This document shows positions 1-11,425 of a stretch of DNA of 64,000 nt, piece after piece. The first letter of the stretch is position 1. Every line of letters starts with the position of its first letter. The notes beneath the pieces are model-generated. The model did not search any database and was not told where the DNA came from. It saw only the letters and a list, made by a program, of their open reading frames with translations. A program made the position numbers and the translations under genes. Source of the DNA: Elymus sibiricus (lineage: Eukaryota > Streptophyta > Magnoliopsida > Poales > Poaceae); NCBI GenBank assembly GCA_039707655.1, contig CM077666.1:238420166-238484165 (forward strand), in the 5' to 3' direction.

Positions 1-1526
1 TGGGCAGATGTAGTGTGTGAAGGGTCCATCACCACTACATTGTCCTCGAACTCTGGATGCAATGGGAGATGCTCATGATCAAGTAGATATGTGCTCGTTC
101 CAACCTTGGAGTTGATGAGCATCTGAATGTGCAGAGCATATCCACAAGATCTGTTCTGGTCAGCTGCGGTTCTCTTGATTGTTTCAACAATAAGGCTCAT
201 AACTTTGAACTTCTGCGGTGTGTCAAACAAGTGTAGCAGGTTGATGGAGTGTCCACGTATCATCTTGTCATCTCCAGACTTGGGCAACAGAGTGTACCTC
301 AAGATTGTATTGGTGGTGGCCAAACCAGGCAGTAAGTGCTTCACAGAACCAAGCTTGTGAGTCTCAATATCTTTCTCTGGAATTGCTGTGTACATATTTG
401 CCATGGAATTGTGGTCCATCTTGAGCTTGGCATATATATCAATGTCATCTTCTTCTTCCCTTGGAGCTTCAAGAAGATCAGCCCACTCAGAGATGGTTGA
501 CTGGTATTTGGATCCCTCAGTCATCCACACAATTTTGCCATTTGGATAAAAGTGTGCAGTGGAGTAGAATTGCATGATCATCTCATCATTCCACTTGGTA
601 AGCTTCTTCCCAACAAAATCATCAACACCTGCAATTCTGAAGCTCTCATGAACATGGGGGAAGTAGTCTTCATTTTCATCAATATACTTCCAATCCACCC
701 ATTTCATATCACTGACAATAGGCTTCTTGTCAAGCAGCACAGTTTCATAGAAATCCTATTGCTCTCTGGTATGGAAACGGTAATCATAAGCAGTCCTCCT
801 CCTTGCATCATATGGATCAGTCAATCTCCACTGACGCAATCCTTTGTCCTTTCTGAGCATCATGTTCTCGGCAACTGGATGAGCATTATCATGATCTGCA
901 ATCTTTGGCTTCAACTTCCTGTGCACTAGTGGCTCTTCATCAGCATCAACTTCAGGCACTGGAGCATTGTTTATCTCAGTAGCAGGGATGTTTCTTGTAG
1001 ATCTCTTGGGAGCTAGAGCTTTGGACTTGGACTTGGTGGGGGCAGTAGACCTCATAGCATCAGACATGAGCTTCTGAGTCTTGGTAGGAGGTGCATCAGC
1101 TGCTGGTTCCTCCTCCTCATCATCAATCATGGAAGGTTTGCCCACAACATAAGCAGTTTTCTTCCTTGCCCTCTTCTTCTTCTTTCCTGCAGCTGCTGTC
1201 TCTGAGTCACTTGACCCCTCAAGTGTAAATGTCATGCTCTTCCTTGTAACTTTCTTCACATCAGATTTGTCCTTGGCAGCAGGTCTTGTGCTAGCAGTTC
1301 TGCCATACTCCTTAGCAATCACTTTCTTCTTCTTTGATGTGGCCTCACTAGCAACAAAATCCTCATCCTCATCATCTGAGGTTCTCTTGTTCCTAGTTTT
1401 GGTGGCTACTTTTGGAAGATCAGGAGAACTTCTCTCTCCTTCAAAAAAACTTTCATGAGGACTTGATCCTTCACTGAGATCTTCATGCTGTTCTGACCTA
1501 TTCTGGCTGTCACTTGCATCTGACAT
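1..1526 (-). pseudogene. Retroelement-associated ORF of unknown function with one in-frame TAG; truncated by window edge
   Basis: The first 256 codons encode an acidic, serine-rich and lysine-rich protein. It has two basic clusters that could be nuclear localisation signals (KKKK near residue 65, GKKKKRARKK near residue 114) and acidic runs (DDEDED, DDEEEE). A single TAG at 756-758 ends it, but the same frame stays open for about 250 more codons to position 1. That second half is more globular, with W, F and Y spaced as in a folded domain. It recalls the 'putative plant transposon protein' domain often annotated next to grass retroelements; this is a weak resemblance from memory. Start ATG at 1526 follows the palindromic region. 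No catalytic motif recognised. The stop could be a CAG to TAG transition (a CHG site, prone to decay when methylated) or could separate two products. Confidence 0.55.
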
Positions 1527-2783
1527 CTTGCAAAGCTGACCCTATGAATAGATGGGTATGGGCAGAGTAGATGAGTCATCACAAAAAGCAGATATTTTTC
1601 AACAAAATTGAGTTCAAATCTTAGTTTCAAGTTTTCATAGAAGGCATTTTGGATCCACCGAGTTGATCATCTCGGTGATACCGAAGCACTTAACAGAAAC
1701 AAATCACACCATTTCGGTCAGACCGAGATGTGGTTCGGTGTCTCCGAGATGCTAGGGTTTCACTGAAACTTTACTTTCAGTCTCATCGATTCATACTTCT
1801 CGGTGGCACCGAGACGTACTAGTGCAATGGCCAGGGCCAAATCGGTGACTCCGAAAATCTCAAATCGGTCGGTCCGAGATGCTTTCGGCGGAAACTTAAA
1901 CCTAAATTTTTTGCTCGAATCTAATCTACGGAATTTGCAGTGTTAAAGGAAGGTTTCAATCCATGGCAAGAATAATGGCAATCCATCCGTGCATTGAATC
2001 AGAATTTGAGCACGGAGGGGGTCGAATCTCACCCTAACTTGGTGGAGATCCTCTACGGCGGCAACGGCGGGGAAGATTCCCGTTGATGGCAACGGATTCC
2101 GGTGGCGAGGGCGCACAGGAGACAAAGGCGACGATCCGAAGACCAAGGCGACGGCAGCAACGGGGTGCGGGAACGAAAAGGTTTGAGAAATTTCAATCGT
2201 TCGGGCCCGCGGAGTATATATACCCGTGTGCTGTCGGTGGCTCCGAGTTGAATAACTCGGTGGCCCCGATATGTGTAACTGCGAGCAGTATAGCACACCG
2301 GTGGCTCCAAAACGGTTCAACTTGGTGACACCGAGATGGAAACCTAGATCAATCAAACTGTTTCGGTGAGTCCGAATAGGAGTGGATTGGTCACGCCGAA
2401 ACAAATTTGAAGGTTTTGGAGGTTCAGCCATTTCCGATCGGTGGCTCCTAGGGCTCCTCACCCGGAGGGTCCGAAAATGACTTGTTCAATTTTTGTGATG
2501 TAGCAAGAATAGAATTTGAGAAAAGAAAGCATAGATAGCTAGAGAAGGTACTTAGGCATTCTTGTACATCCACTTGGCCAGAAATACCAAGACAATCCAA
2601 ACAACAAATGGATGTCCTCGAATGAAGAAAACATGCAAACCAACATGCTCACACAATAAGATAGCAAATGAAATATGTGTTAAACATGCACAACCAATTC
2701 TAGCATCTATCAAGCAATTGGCGATGACATAGTCATCTATATATGAGTATATTGACTTAGGAGTCAAATGAGAACATTTGATC
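1527..2783 (-). repeat. Retroelement region with about 13 odd-length palindromes TCGGTG-n-CACCGA
   Basis: No gene seen. Between about 1660 and 2460 imperfect copies of a 13-bp motif (TCGGTGGCACCGA and variants) recur roughly every 30-70 bp. The last 300 bases before the CACTA element resemble the stretch at 46080-46210 of the coding Copia element (shared phrase ttgacttaggagtcaa). Short open frames here are incidental. Confidence 0.65.
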
Positions 2784-2800
2784 ATACACTACTGGAATCA

Positions 2801-3316
2801 GCTTCTTTGCCGTCTGCCATAGCAGACGGCAAAGGCATGCCTGGCGGACGGCAAAGCCTTTGCCGTCTGCCAGCAGACGGCCAACAGTCCGGCCGAACAG
2901 CTAACGGCAAAGGCCCCTTTGCCGTCTGCTGGCAGACGGCAAAGAAGCCAACCTCTTTGCCGTCTGCTGGCAGACGGCAAAGCCCCTGGACGGCAGACAA
3001 AAGGTGCCAGCACCGTTAGGGGGCTAACGGCGATCTTTGCCGTCTGCTGGCAGACGGCAAAGACCTTTGCTTCTTTGCCGTCTGCCAGCAGACGGCAAAG
3101 AGTAGCAGCTGACGTCAGCTGTCGTCAGCCGTCAGCTGGGCCAACACTTTGCCGTCTGCTAGCAGACGGCAAAGGTCTTCGCCGTCTGCCAGCAGACGGC
3201 AAAGAGGCCAAATAGGCCAGCCCAGGTTGCACAGGCTGCTGCCACGTGGCCTCTTTGCCGTCTGCTGGCAGACGGCGAAGACCTTTGCCGTCTGCTAGCA
3301 GACGGCAAAGTGGCGA
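2801..3316. repeat. Left subterminal repeat array of the CACTA element
   Basis: About ten copies of TTTGCCGTCTGC paired with its complement GCAGACGGCAAA, separated by 2-4 bp (tagc, tggc), so each pair is a short palindrome. They alternate with unrelated 20-60 bp stretches. In CACTA elements such arrays are the binding region for the element-encoded subterminal-binding protein. Confidence 0.9.
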
Positions 3317-3649
3317 TATTGCCGCTGTTTTTTTTTCTTAAATTCAATCAATTTCGCAGATATATATATATATTCATTTCAAAATATTTCAACAAGTACA
3401 TATAGCCAACATATCCCTGCCATATGGATATGATCATCCAACACATATATACACCAAATGAAAAGTCCAACATATCCAACAATTAAGCAAAAGGTCCATA
3501 TAGTTCCATCCATACATACATACATAGGTAGCAAGTTTGACATTGTTCATCCTACAAAATCAAAACAAAAAGGAAGCACAAGAATAAGAGTAGACTCCAT
3601 CAACGCAAGCTTCCTCATCGAAAGCAAATCTGCAAATTGGGAAAGAAGA
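3317..3649. other. AT-rich CACTA interior without gene
   Basis: Contains a short TA run near 3360 and no convincing coding frame. Confidence 0.6.
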
Positions 3650-4003
3650 AAGTTAGAAGAAGAAGAAGAAGAAGAAGAAGACTAGAAGAAGAAGACTAGC
3701 TAGAAGAAGAAGAAGAAGAAGACTAGAAGAAGAAGACTAGCTAGAAGAAGAAGAAGAAGAAGACTAGAAGAAGAAGACTAGCTAGAAGAAGAAGAAGAAG
3801 AAGACTAGAAGAAGAAGAAGAAGAAGAAGAAGAATACTAGAAGAAGAAGACTAGCTAGAAGAAGAAGAAGAAGAAGACTAGAAGAAGAAGAAGAAGAAGA
3901 AGAAGAAGAAGAAGAAGAAGAAGAAGAAGACTAGAAGAAGAAGACTAGCTAGAAGAAGAAGAAGAAGAAGACTAGAAGAAGAAGAAGAAGAAGAAGAAGA
4001 ATT
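3650..4003. repeat. Compound AAG microsatellite with CTAGCTAG interruptions
   Basis: GAA/AGA repeats on the plus strand, interrupted at regular distances by gactag and gactagctag, so that larger units of about 40 and 70-100 bp recur. Almost purely purine on one strand. Confidence 0.95.
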
Positions 4004-4059
4004 TTTCTTCTCTTTCTTTTTCTCCTCTCCTCTTCTTTATCTTCTTCTTCTAACTAAGG

Positions 4060-5215
4060 TAGGTAAAAATGCCATTTTTTAGCTAAGCTAGGAAAAAATG
4101 CTAAGTGTAGGTCATTTTAGAGCTAAGCTAGGTAAATAGGTCATTTTGGAGCTTAGTAAGGTTATTATGTCATTTTCGAGGATGATGCCATTTTTGAGCC
4201 AATTTACGTAAGTATAGCTCACTTTTTATCTAACTTAGGTAATTATGCCATTTAGGAGGAAAATAAGCTAAGTATAGAGAAAACGTACCCTCATCACAAC
4301 AAATGCGATGAAGATCGCAACTAAGGTAACAATTGATCCAACGGCATAATGATACCAAGCCTCATTATCAATGGCATATTTTCTAATCTTCTTAATCTTC
4401 AAGCGCATTGCATCCATCTTCAGGCGCATTGCATTCATCTTCATCTTGTGATCATCGACGACATCGGCAACATACAACTCCAATGTCATCTTCTCTTTTT
4501 CAATTCTTTTAATTTTTTCTTTCAAATACTCATTTTCTTTTTCAACTAAATATAACTTCTCGACAAGAGGGTCGGTTGCAAATTCTGGTTCACATACCTC
4601 CTAGATTAAAATATCTCTATGTCAACTTGATGGCCATAATTATCATAAATGCGAAATGCAACAAATAGTTATAAAAGAGAATTTACCACATCCGAATCAT
4701 AAAGCGGGCGAGGGCCGACGGGGACGGATTTCAAGCCCATGGCACTATGTATAAGAAACAATCATACAAAGTAAGAAAATTATACAAGTAACTATATAAA
4801 TCATACAATCATACAAGAAAATGGCAAGTGTAGGTCATTTTGGAGCTATCCTAGTTGAAATCGGTCATTTCGGAGGTAGGTAAGGTTATTTTGTCATTTT
4901 GGAGGAAAATAAGCTAAGTCAATGTCATTTTGGAGCTAAACCAAGGTTATCATGCCATTTTTTACCTAAGTATGCTAAGTATGTCATAAATGAACTAAAG
5001 AAGCTAAGTATAGGTCATTTTGGAGCTATCCTAGGTAGTTATGCCATTTTTTAGCTAACTAAGCATATTAAGTCATTTAGGAGGAAAAATGCTAAGTATA
5101 GGTCATTTTATAGCCATCCTAGGTAAAGTATGTCAGTTTGGAGCTAAGTAAGGTTATTATGTCATTTTCGAGGAAAATAAGCTAAGTCAATGTCATTTTG
5201 TTGAATACCTAATAA
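4060..5215. repeat. Degenerate minisatellite around 'gctaagtataggtcattttggag'-like units
   Basis: Variants of 'ggtcattttggagcta' and 'aagctaagtata' recur many times at 35-60 bp spacing, in the intron and flanks of the small second gene and downstream of the transposase gene. No coding capacity in the repeats. Confidence 0.75.
4268..4740 (-). CDS. Second CACTA gene: small coiled-coil protein with C-terminal membrane-type helix (two exons)
   Basis: Predicted exons are 4740-4687 (starts ATG GGC TTG) and 4600-4268, joined in frame across a GT-AG intron, giving about 128 aa. After a short N-terminus, the middle (about residues 30-85) is highly charged and heptad-like with a repeated MxAMRLKM motif, predicted coiled coil. 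It is followed by about 20 hydrophobic residues (VGSIVTLVAIFIAFVVM), a probable membrane segment, and a short basic tail. It lies downstream of the transposase on the same strand. Similar small proteins with HYAVGSIVTLVAI-type tails accompany TNP2 in other grass CACTA elements as I remember them; their function is not known to me. It does not look like the classical TNPA DNA-binding protein. Confidence 0.7.
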
Positions 5216-5276
5216 CATGAACTAATTAATAATATATATGTACATAATAATAATTGAATACCTGACATTACTAATA

Positions 5277-8200
5277 TTAATCTTCATCGTCTATATATGC
5301 TCCGGGATCAATAAATGCAGAATCATCATCACTATCAGTAATGACGTGCTCATCGGCATCATCAATAAATGCATCAACATGTGGAAGGCCTCCTTTATGT
5401 AATCGGTCAAGCATTGACAGGTCATCCGCAGCAGTAACCTCTTCTTCTTCCATCTCTTCTTGTTCCGGCTCAGGGGTGAAGTCGGATTCACTGTCGCTGT
5501 CTACCTCAATGTTCTGGGGTGAAGTAGAGCGGTTCTTGAAACGTTTTTTGGAAACACGTGTTTCTTGGAAGAATTCTCCTTCATATGTGTCTGGGTTAAT
5601 GTGAGGGTCATAATCATCTTCATTGAGGGGAGGTGGTCTAAAATGTGGCGGCACATCATAAACGACATCCCAACCATTCAGATTTGGATCAGTTTGGCAG
5701 GCCCACGGTAGATAGAAAACTTGGGTCGCCTGTTGAGCCGTAATACAGACATCGGGAACATCTAAATGGGTGCTTTGTTTGATTTCGACTAGCCCTATAT
5801 GTTCATGAGTCCTTCTAGTCTCCTTTGGCTGGAACCAATAACATTTGAAGACTATGACGTTTGGTGGGTTTTCACCAAAGAATGTAAGTTCAAAAATTGC
5901 TTCAAGTCTTCCATAATACTCGACCCCTCCTTCGCCGACAGCGGAGACACAACAATTTATAGACTTTCGGTCGGCCATAGATAGCTCTTTGCCAAAAGTA
6001 CGAAAGCGATACCCGTTGATGTCGTATTTGTCAAATGAACGGACCTTATAGTCAAAACCATTTGCGACTTGTCTCAATTCGGAGTCCATAGACTCTGCAT
6101 TAGCCTACAAGTTTAATACGAAAGGATTGTTGCATTAGCCGCAAACTAGACGAAGAAATGAAATGGTCTAATGGAAATTACCGTTTGTTTGAACCAAGAG
6201 ATGAAACCGGGATAGCCTCCTCCATGCTTTGCCAGAAGCTCATACTCTTCGATGGAATCCTTTTGGATCCCCGCTCCATCCAAGAATTTGGCGACGTATC
6301 GACTGTATCACATATCCGGGAATAAGAGCATTTCAAAGGAATTAGAAGTTGCGAAACAATGTACCGAGAACTTACTCGATGTACGGTCGCACTTCTGTTA
6401 GCTTGTTGAAGATATACAACGAAATGGTCCGCCATTCTTCGACATCCAACGGTAAGGAATTAGAAGCACCGGCTGGTGCGAGCTTCCCTTTGAATAGGCT
6501 GAGGTTGGATCGACCTTTTTCACGGTCGCCATCATTGTACCGAGGCTTCGGATTATGCAAATGACGATTCTTGGCTTTGTAGTGTGCTGTCACGAAGTTT
6601 GCGGCCTCCTCAGTAATGAATGCCTCGGCCATCGATGCTTCAATTCTACGTTTATTTTTACATTTTGCTCGAAGCGTCTTCTGCATCCTCTCAGTTGCGA
6701 AGCACCAACGATTTTGCACGGGCCCCCCCAATCTTGCCTCGGTCGGGAGATGCAAAATCAAATGCTGCATTGGATTAAAGAATCCCGGTGGAAAGATCTT
6801 TTCTAACTTGCAGATCAACTCCGGCGCCAACTCTTCCAGTTCGTCTAGCACGTCAGGCGATAGTTCTTTCGCACAAAGAGCACGGAAGAAATAGCTCAGC
6901 TCTGCCAGTACTAGCCATTCATCCTCAGGGATAAAGCCACGCAACATCACCGGCATTACCCGCTCAAGCCATATGTGCCAATCATGACTCTTCATACCAA
7001 ATATTTTCAATTTGTCAAGACTCGCTCCCCTCTTTAGATTCGCTGCATACCCATCGGGGAACATCAACTGCATTTTCACCCACAAGATCATTTCCCTCAT
7101 AGCTGGCTTTCCAAGATTGAACCATGCCTTTGGCTTCCTCCAGTTCTTCTTTCCTTTCGGTTGTCGCATGTTTTGTAACGGTCTATCACATAGAGCCTCT
7201 TGATCGACTCTAGCCTTAGGGTTATCCTTTGACTTCCCCTCTATGCCGAACAATGTACCAAAAAGGGCCTCGGCGATATTCTTTTCAGTGTGCATCACGT
7301 CGATGTTGTGTGGGCAAATGAGGTCTTTAAAGTAAGGCAGATCCCACAAGCATATCTTGTGAGTCCAGGCGTGTTCCGAATTATACCCTTTGAAATATCC
7401 TGGACGCTCTGGATTAGGCTCGAGAGCGTTTAACTGATCCAGGGCCTGTTGGCCTGTCAATGCAGGTGGTGCGGAGTTTTTGACAACTCTACCTTTCATG
7501 AAATTTTTCTTGTCTCTGAACTTATGGCCAGGATCCAGGAACTGTCTATGCAAGTCGAAGCAAGAATACTTGCGACCCGCCTGCAGCCAACGGAACTGAA
7601 GAGCTGCCTTGCATGTGGGGCACGGGAACCTTCCATGCACACACCAGCCAACGAATAGCGCATACGCCGGCAAGTCATGCGTCGAGTACATGTACCACAC
7701 ATGCATTTTGAAGTTTTGTTTTGTAGCGGCGTCATATGTCTTGATCCCATTATCCCAAGCTTCTTGCAATTCATCCTTAAGCGGCTGCATGTACACATTC
7801 ATATTCTTCCCCGGATAGTTGGGCCCTGGAATTATCAACGTCAAGAAAATGTTCTTTCTTTTCATAATCTCTCCGGGGGGGAGATTGAGTGGAATGACAA
7901 ATACAGGCCAGCAATTGTATTGGGTTGCCGTCATACCAAACACTTGGAACCCATCCGTGCTGATGGCGACTCGAGGATGCCTTGGATCTGCCGCTTTGTC
8001 CTTATGTAAAGCATCGAAGTGCTTCCACGCAAAAGCGTCTGAAGTGTGTCCCAACATCGGATTCCCATCTGCATCTAGTTCGGTTCTTTTGCCCAATTTA
8101 TGCCACGTCATCTGTCTGGCCGTCTCTTCGACCATGAAAAGACGTTGAAGTCTTGGTATGATTGGCATATACCGAAGAACATTAACTGGGATTTTGGTCT

Positions 8201-8924
8201 GACTCTTCTCACCCATACCTTTGTCTACCACAACATACCTGGAAGACTTGCAAATGGGACAATAGTTGAAGCCCGCATACTCAAGCCTAAATAAGGCACA
8301 TCCATTCTCACAGGCATCTATCTTCTCATAGGGCATCTTAAGCGCACGTAGGATTTTGTCCGACTGGTACAGGTTTGCTGGCAATACATGGACTTTGGGT
8401 AGAAAGCGTCCAAATATCGTCATCATCGCGTCGTAGCATTCTCTGCCCAGGTTGAACTGAGCCTTGAGAGCCATTACTTGCGCGATGGCATCCAGCTGAC
8501 AAAGCTCAGTGTGCTCGTGGAGAGGACGTTTTGAAGACTCCAACATTTCATAGAAGGCCTTTGCAGATTCCTCCATCTCATCGTCCGAATCCCGAGCATC
8601 ATCAAAGTCTTGCACCATGTCTTTGATCCCGGTACCATGCTCGTCGGTGCGACGACGAACCACCTCAGCTCTGGCACGTTGGGCAGACTCACCATGAAAT
8701 CTCCACACCGTATAATCAGTCGTAAAACCCCACTTCTGCAAGTGTTTACCCATTTCATCCCGTGTCCACTTTTTATGGTTGTCGCACCAGACACAGGGGC
8801 ACCAGGTTATTTCCTGGCCATTTGCAAATGCGGCGCTCAGAAACTCCTTGGTTTTTGTTAACCATTCAATGGTCATTTCTTTCTGACTAGGGTGACCGGT
8901 GTACATCCAAGCACGATCACTCAT
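5277..8924 (-). CDS. TNP2: TNP2-type CACTA transposase, three exons, open
   Basis: Exon 1 is 8924-6376, exon 2 6302-6182, exon 3 6104-5277. All junctions are GT-AG and the frame is kept, giving about 1165 aa, a full length for the family. The N-terminus (residues 1-80, with WCPCVWC) matches the transposase-associated domain. Residues about 200-640 match Transposase_21, with conserved acidic sites in STDGFQVFGM (D324) and HNIDVMHTEKN (D542) and a CPTC cysteine pair near 437. Residues about 640-775 match DUF4218 (KSHDWHIWLERVMP to the RRIEASMAEAF region). Exon 3 holds DUF4216 (YYGRLEAIFEL, FKCYWF) and a very acidic tail. The product would bind subterminal repeats and cut the TIRs in the nucleus. 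No stop or frameshift is seen. Confidence 0.93.
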
Positions 8925-9057
8925 CTTGCCTACCTACTAAACACACAAGAAATATATATATAATTCATCATCTATATTCATCCGTTAATCAAGTTTGTCA
9001 GTTTTATTACGTCCATGCAACCTAGATGCTAGTAGGTAATGATAGGTCCTAATCCCA

Positions 9058-9273
9058 CCCGAGTATGTGTAGATTGGGTTCGTTTTCCCATGCTCTGCTC
9101 CCGATCCGAAGCAAAATTTCGGCAGCACCTCCCCGCTGTTCTCCTGATACACGTCTCGGCAATAAGCAGAGAGGATGTGTACCCGGAGAACAACAGGGAG
9201 GCACTGACAAAATTCTGCATCGGATCCGGAGCAGAGCATATGGGAAAACGAACCCAATCTACACATACTCGGG
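9058..9273. repeat. Long near-perfect inverted repeat (hairpin) upstream of the transposase gene
   Basis: Left arm 9058-9162 and right arm 9172-9273 are nearly complementary over about 105 bp with a loop of about 10 bp. The outer 30 bp (from CCCGAGTATGTGTAG) pair perfectly. It lies about 135 bp upstream of the transposase ATG, so transcription in either direction would give a stable hairpin RNA. Short open frames across it are mirror images and not genes. Confidence 0.92.
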
Positions 9274-9714
9274 CTGTCCATGGATAACGTTGGACAATTC
9301 GAAAGAATCACGGTTATAAATATGCAAATGCATGCATATTTATAGATGTAACCCTTTCGAACGGGAGACGCATAGTGGTCACGCATACTGATGATTCAAT
9401 CTACCTACAGCTAGCAAGTTTCATCGGCACGAAGACCGGAACAGAGCAAATGAAGATGGAGGAGGAGATGTCATTTGTGCTCACCCACGAACGCAGGGGC
9501 GGAGCTCGTCGAACGCACGGGGAGGTCGTCGAACACCAAACCCTCGCAGCGATGAAACAACTGCACATTTAAATCCACCCGATCAACACAAATATATATG
9601 ATGTTTTTCATAACAAAATCGGAAATTATATGACCTAACTCATAATTCACACATATATGACCCCGTCGGCCTCTGGAAGGCCGAAGAGCACCCTTTCGGT
9701 CAACAGGAGGCCGA
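9274..9714. other. CACTA interior, no gene
   Basis: Contains one copy (9471-9499) of a 29-bp sequence starting gtcatttgtgctcaccc that recurs at 9978-10006 inside the minisatellite. No supported coding frame. Confidence 0.6.
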
Positions 9715-10270
9715 AGAGGTGTCGGGGGTCGGGGGTGTCGTGTCAGGGTGTCGGGGTGTCATGGTGTCGGGGTGTCGTGTCGGGGTCGGGGTGTCGTGTC
9801 GGGGTCGGGGTGTCGGGGTGTCGGGGGTGTCGTGTCTGGGTGTCGTGGTGTCGGGGTGTCGGGGGTGTCGGGGTGTCGGGGTTGGGGTGCCGTGTCGGGG
9901 TCGGGGTGTCGGGGTGTCCGGGTCGGGGTGCCGTGTCGGGGTCGGGGTGTCGGGGTGTCGTGTCGGGGTCGGGGTGTCATTTGTGCTCACCCACGAACGC
10001 AGGGGGTGTCGTATCGGGGTCGGTGGTGCCGTGTCGGGGTGTCGGGGTGTCGTGTCGGGGGTCGGGGTGTCGGTGGTGTCGTGTCCTCGGCGACCCTCGA
10101 CTCCTTTTCCCCTCGATCCTCGGTGGTCGGGGGTCGGGGGTCTTCTTCTTCTTCTTCTTCTAGCCTCGACCCCTCGACCCTCGACCCTTGACCCCTCGAT
10201 CCTCGACCCCTCGATCCTCGACCCCTCGGCGACCCTCGACCCCTCGGCGACCCTCGACCCCTCGATCCTC
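9715..10270. repeat. GTC-rich minisatellite followed by CTCGACCC minisatellite
   Basis: Up to about 10083 the plus strand is built from GGGGTGTC and GGGGTC units in irregular order. From about 10085 it switches to ccctcgacccctcgatcct units. Long open frames on both strands result only from low complexity. Confidence 0.93.
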
Positions 10271-10600
10271 CTCCTCCTCCTCCTCTTCTTTTCTTCTCCT
10301 CCCCCTTTTCTTCTTCTCCTCCTCCTCCTCCTCTTCTTCTTCTTCTTCTTCTTCTTCTTCTTCTTCTTCTTCTCCTTCTTCTTTTCTTCTCCTCCCCCTT
10401 TTCTTCTTCTCCTCCTCCTCCTCTTCTTCATCTTATTCTTCTTATTCTTCTTCTTTTCTTCTCCTAATAATTTTTTTTCAAGAACTAACCTAACTAACAT
10501 AGAAACTAACCTACCTAACCTAGAACTAACCTAACTAACCTAGAACTAATCTAACTAACCTAACTAACAGTAGTAACTAACCTAACTAACAGCAAAAAAA
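10265..10600. repeat. Pyrimidine microsatellite (CTT/CCT) then CTAAC-type repeats
   Basis: A CTT/CCT run to about 10465 is followed by repeated 'aactaacctaacta' phrases to about 10590. No gene. Confidence 0.93.
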
Positions 10601-10607
10601 AGAAAAA

Positions 10608-11035
10608 AACAGGGGGGGGAGCACCGGAGTGGGGCGGCGGGGCACCGGGGCGGCGGGCGGCGAGGGCGGCGGGGCACCAGGGCGGCGTGGGCGTCGGGGC
10701 GGCGGGGCGCCTGGTTGTCGGGGCGGCGGGGCCGCGGGGCGGCGGGGCGCTGGGCCGCAGGGGCCGCAGGGCGGCTGGGCGTCGGGGGGGCATCGGTGGC
10801 GGCGCGCGGCGGGAGGCGGGCCAGGGCGGCGTGGGGTCGGGGCGGCGGCGGGGTGCGGTCGGGGGCGGGGGGGCGGTCGACGGGGCGAGCTCCGGGGGGC
10901 GGGGGGGCGATGCGGGGCGGCCGGCGACGGGGCGGGCGCCGGGGTGGCGGGGGGGCGGTGCGGGGCGGCGGAGGGGGGGCGGCGCGGGGCGGCGGAGGGG
11001 GAGGGGCGGGGGAGCGGAGGGCGGCGGCAGCGGGA
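10608..11035. repeat. Extremely G-rich tract (GGGGCGGC units)
   Basis: More than 400 bp in which the plus strand is mostly G with C and few A or T; runs of three to eight G recur continuously, so many G-quadruplexes are possible. Open frames on both strands (Gly/Arg-rich one way, Pro-rich the other) are compositional artefacts. Confidence 0.92.
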
Positions 11036-11127
11036 ACGAAAATTAAAATGGGAGAGAGAAGAGAGAGAGAGAGGGAGAGAGAGAAGATAGAGAGGAGGGG
11101 GGTAACGCCCGTTATGAGATCTTTTTT

Positions 11128-11425
11128 TTGCCGTCTGCTAGCAGACGGCAAAGTTTCTTTGCCGTCCGCTAGCAGACGGCAAAGAGGTGGGGTGGGCCGT
11201 TGCAGTTAACTGGCCTCCAATGGGCCCCACCCCACCTCTTTGCCGTCTGCTAGCGGACGGCAAATAAACTTTGCCGTCCTCTGGCAGACGGCAAAGAGCT
11301 GGCGGATGGCAAATAGTGTCTTCGCCATCTGCCAGCTCTTTGCCGTCTGCTTTCCGAAAGCTGACGGCAAACAACCTCTTTGCCGTCTGCCAGCAGACGG
11401 CAAAGAGCTGGCAGATGGCAAAGTC
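11128..11425. repeat. Right subterminal repeat array of the CACTA element
   Basis: Same TTTGCCGTCTGC/GCAGACGGCAAA pairs as at the left end, partly decayed (gccatctgcc, gccgtcctct). A GA-rich stretch (11050-11097) precedes it. Confidence 0.9.

Noticed and set aside
2801..3316. Regular direct/inverted 12-bp repeats with short spacers resembling a CRISPR array
   Set aside because: Spacing and spacer lengths are irregular, repeats alternate orientation, and they lie inside CACTA termini in a plant genome; they are subterminal transposase-binding repeats.
8985..9386. 133-codon minus-strand frame and plus-strand frames upstream of the transposase
   Set aside because: They read across the hairpin and are mirror images of one another; no protein family.
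9657..10534. Long open frames on both strands (up to 270 codons)
   Set aside because: Pure low-complexity translation of minisatellites; both strands are open equally.
10560..11209. Gly/Arg-rich and Pro-rich open frames
   Set aside because: They arise from the G-rich tract, which has almost no A or T to form stops.
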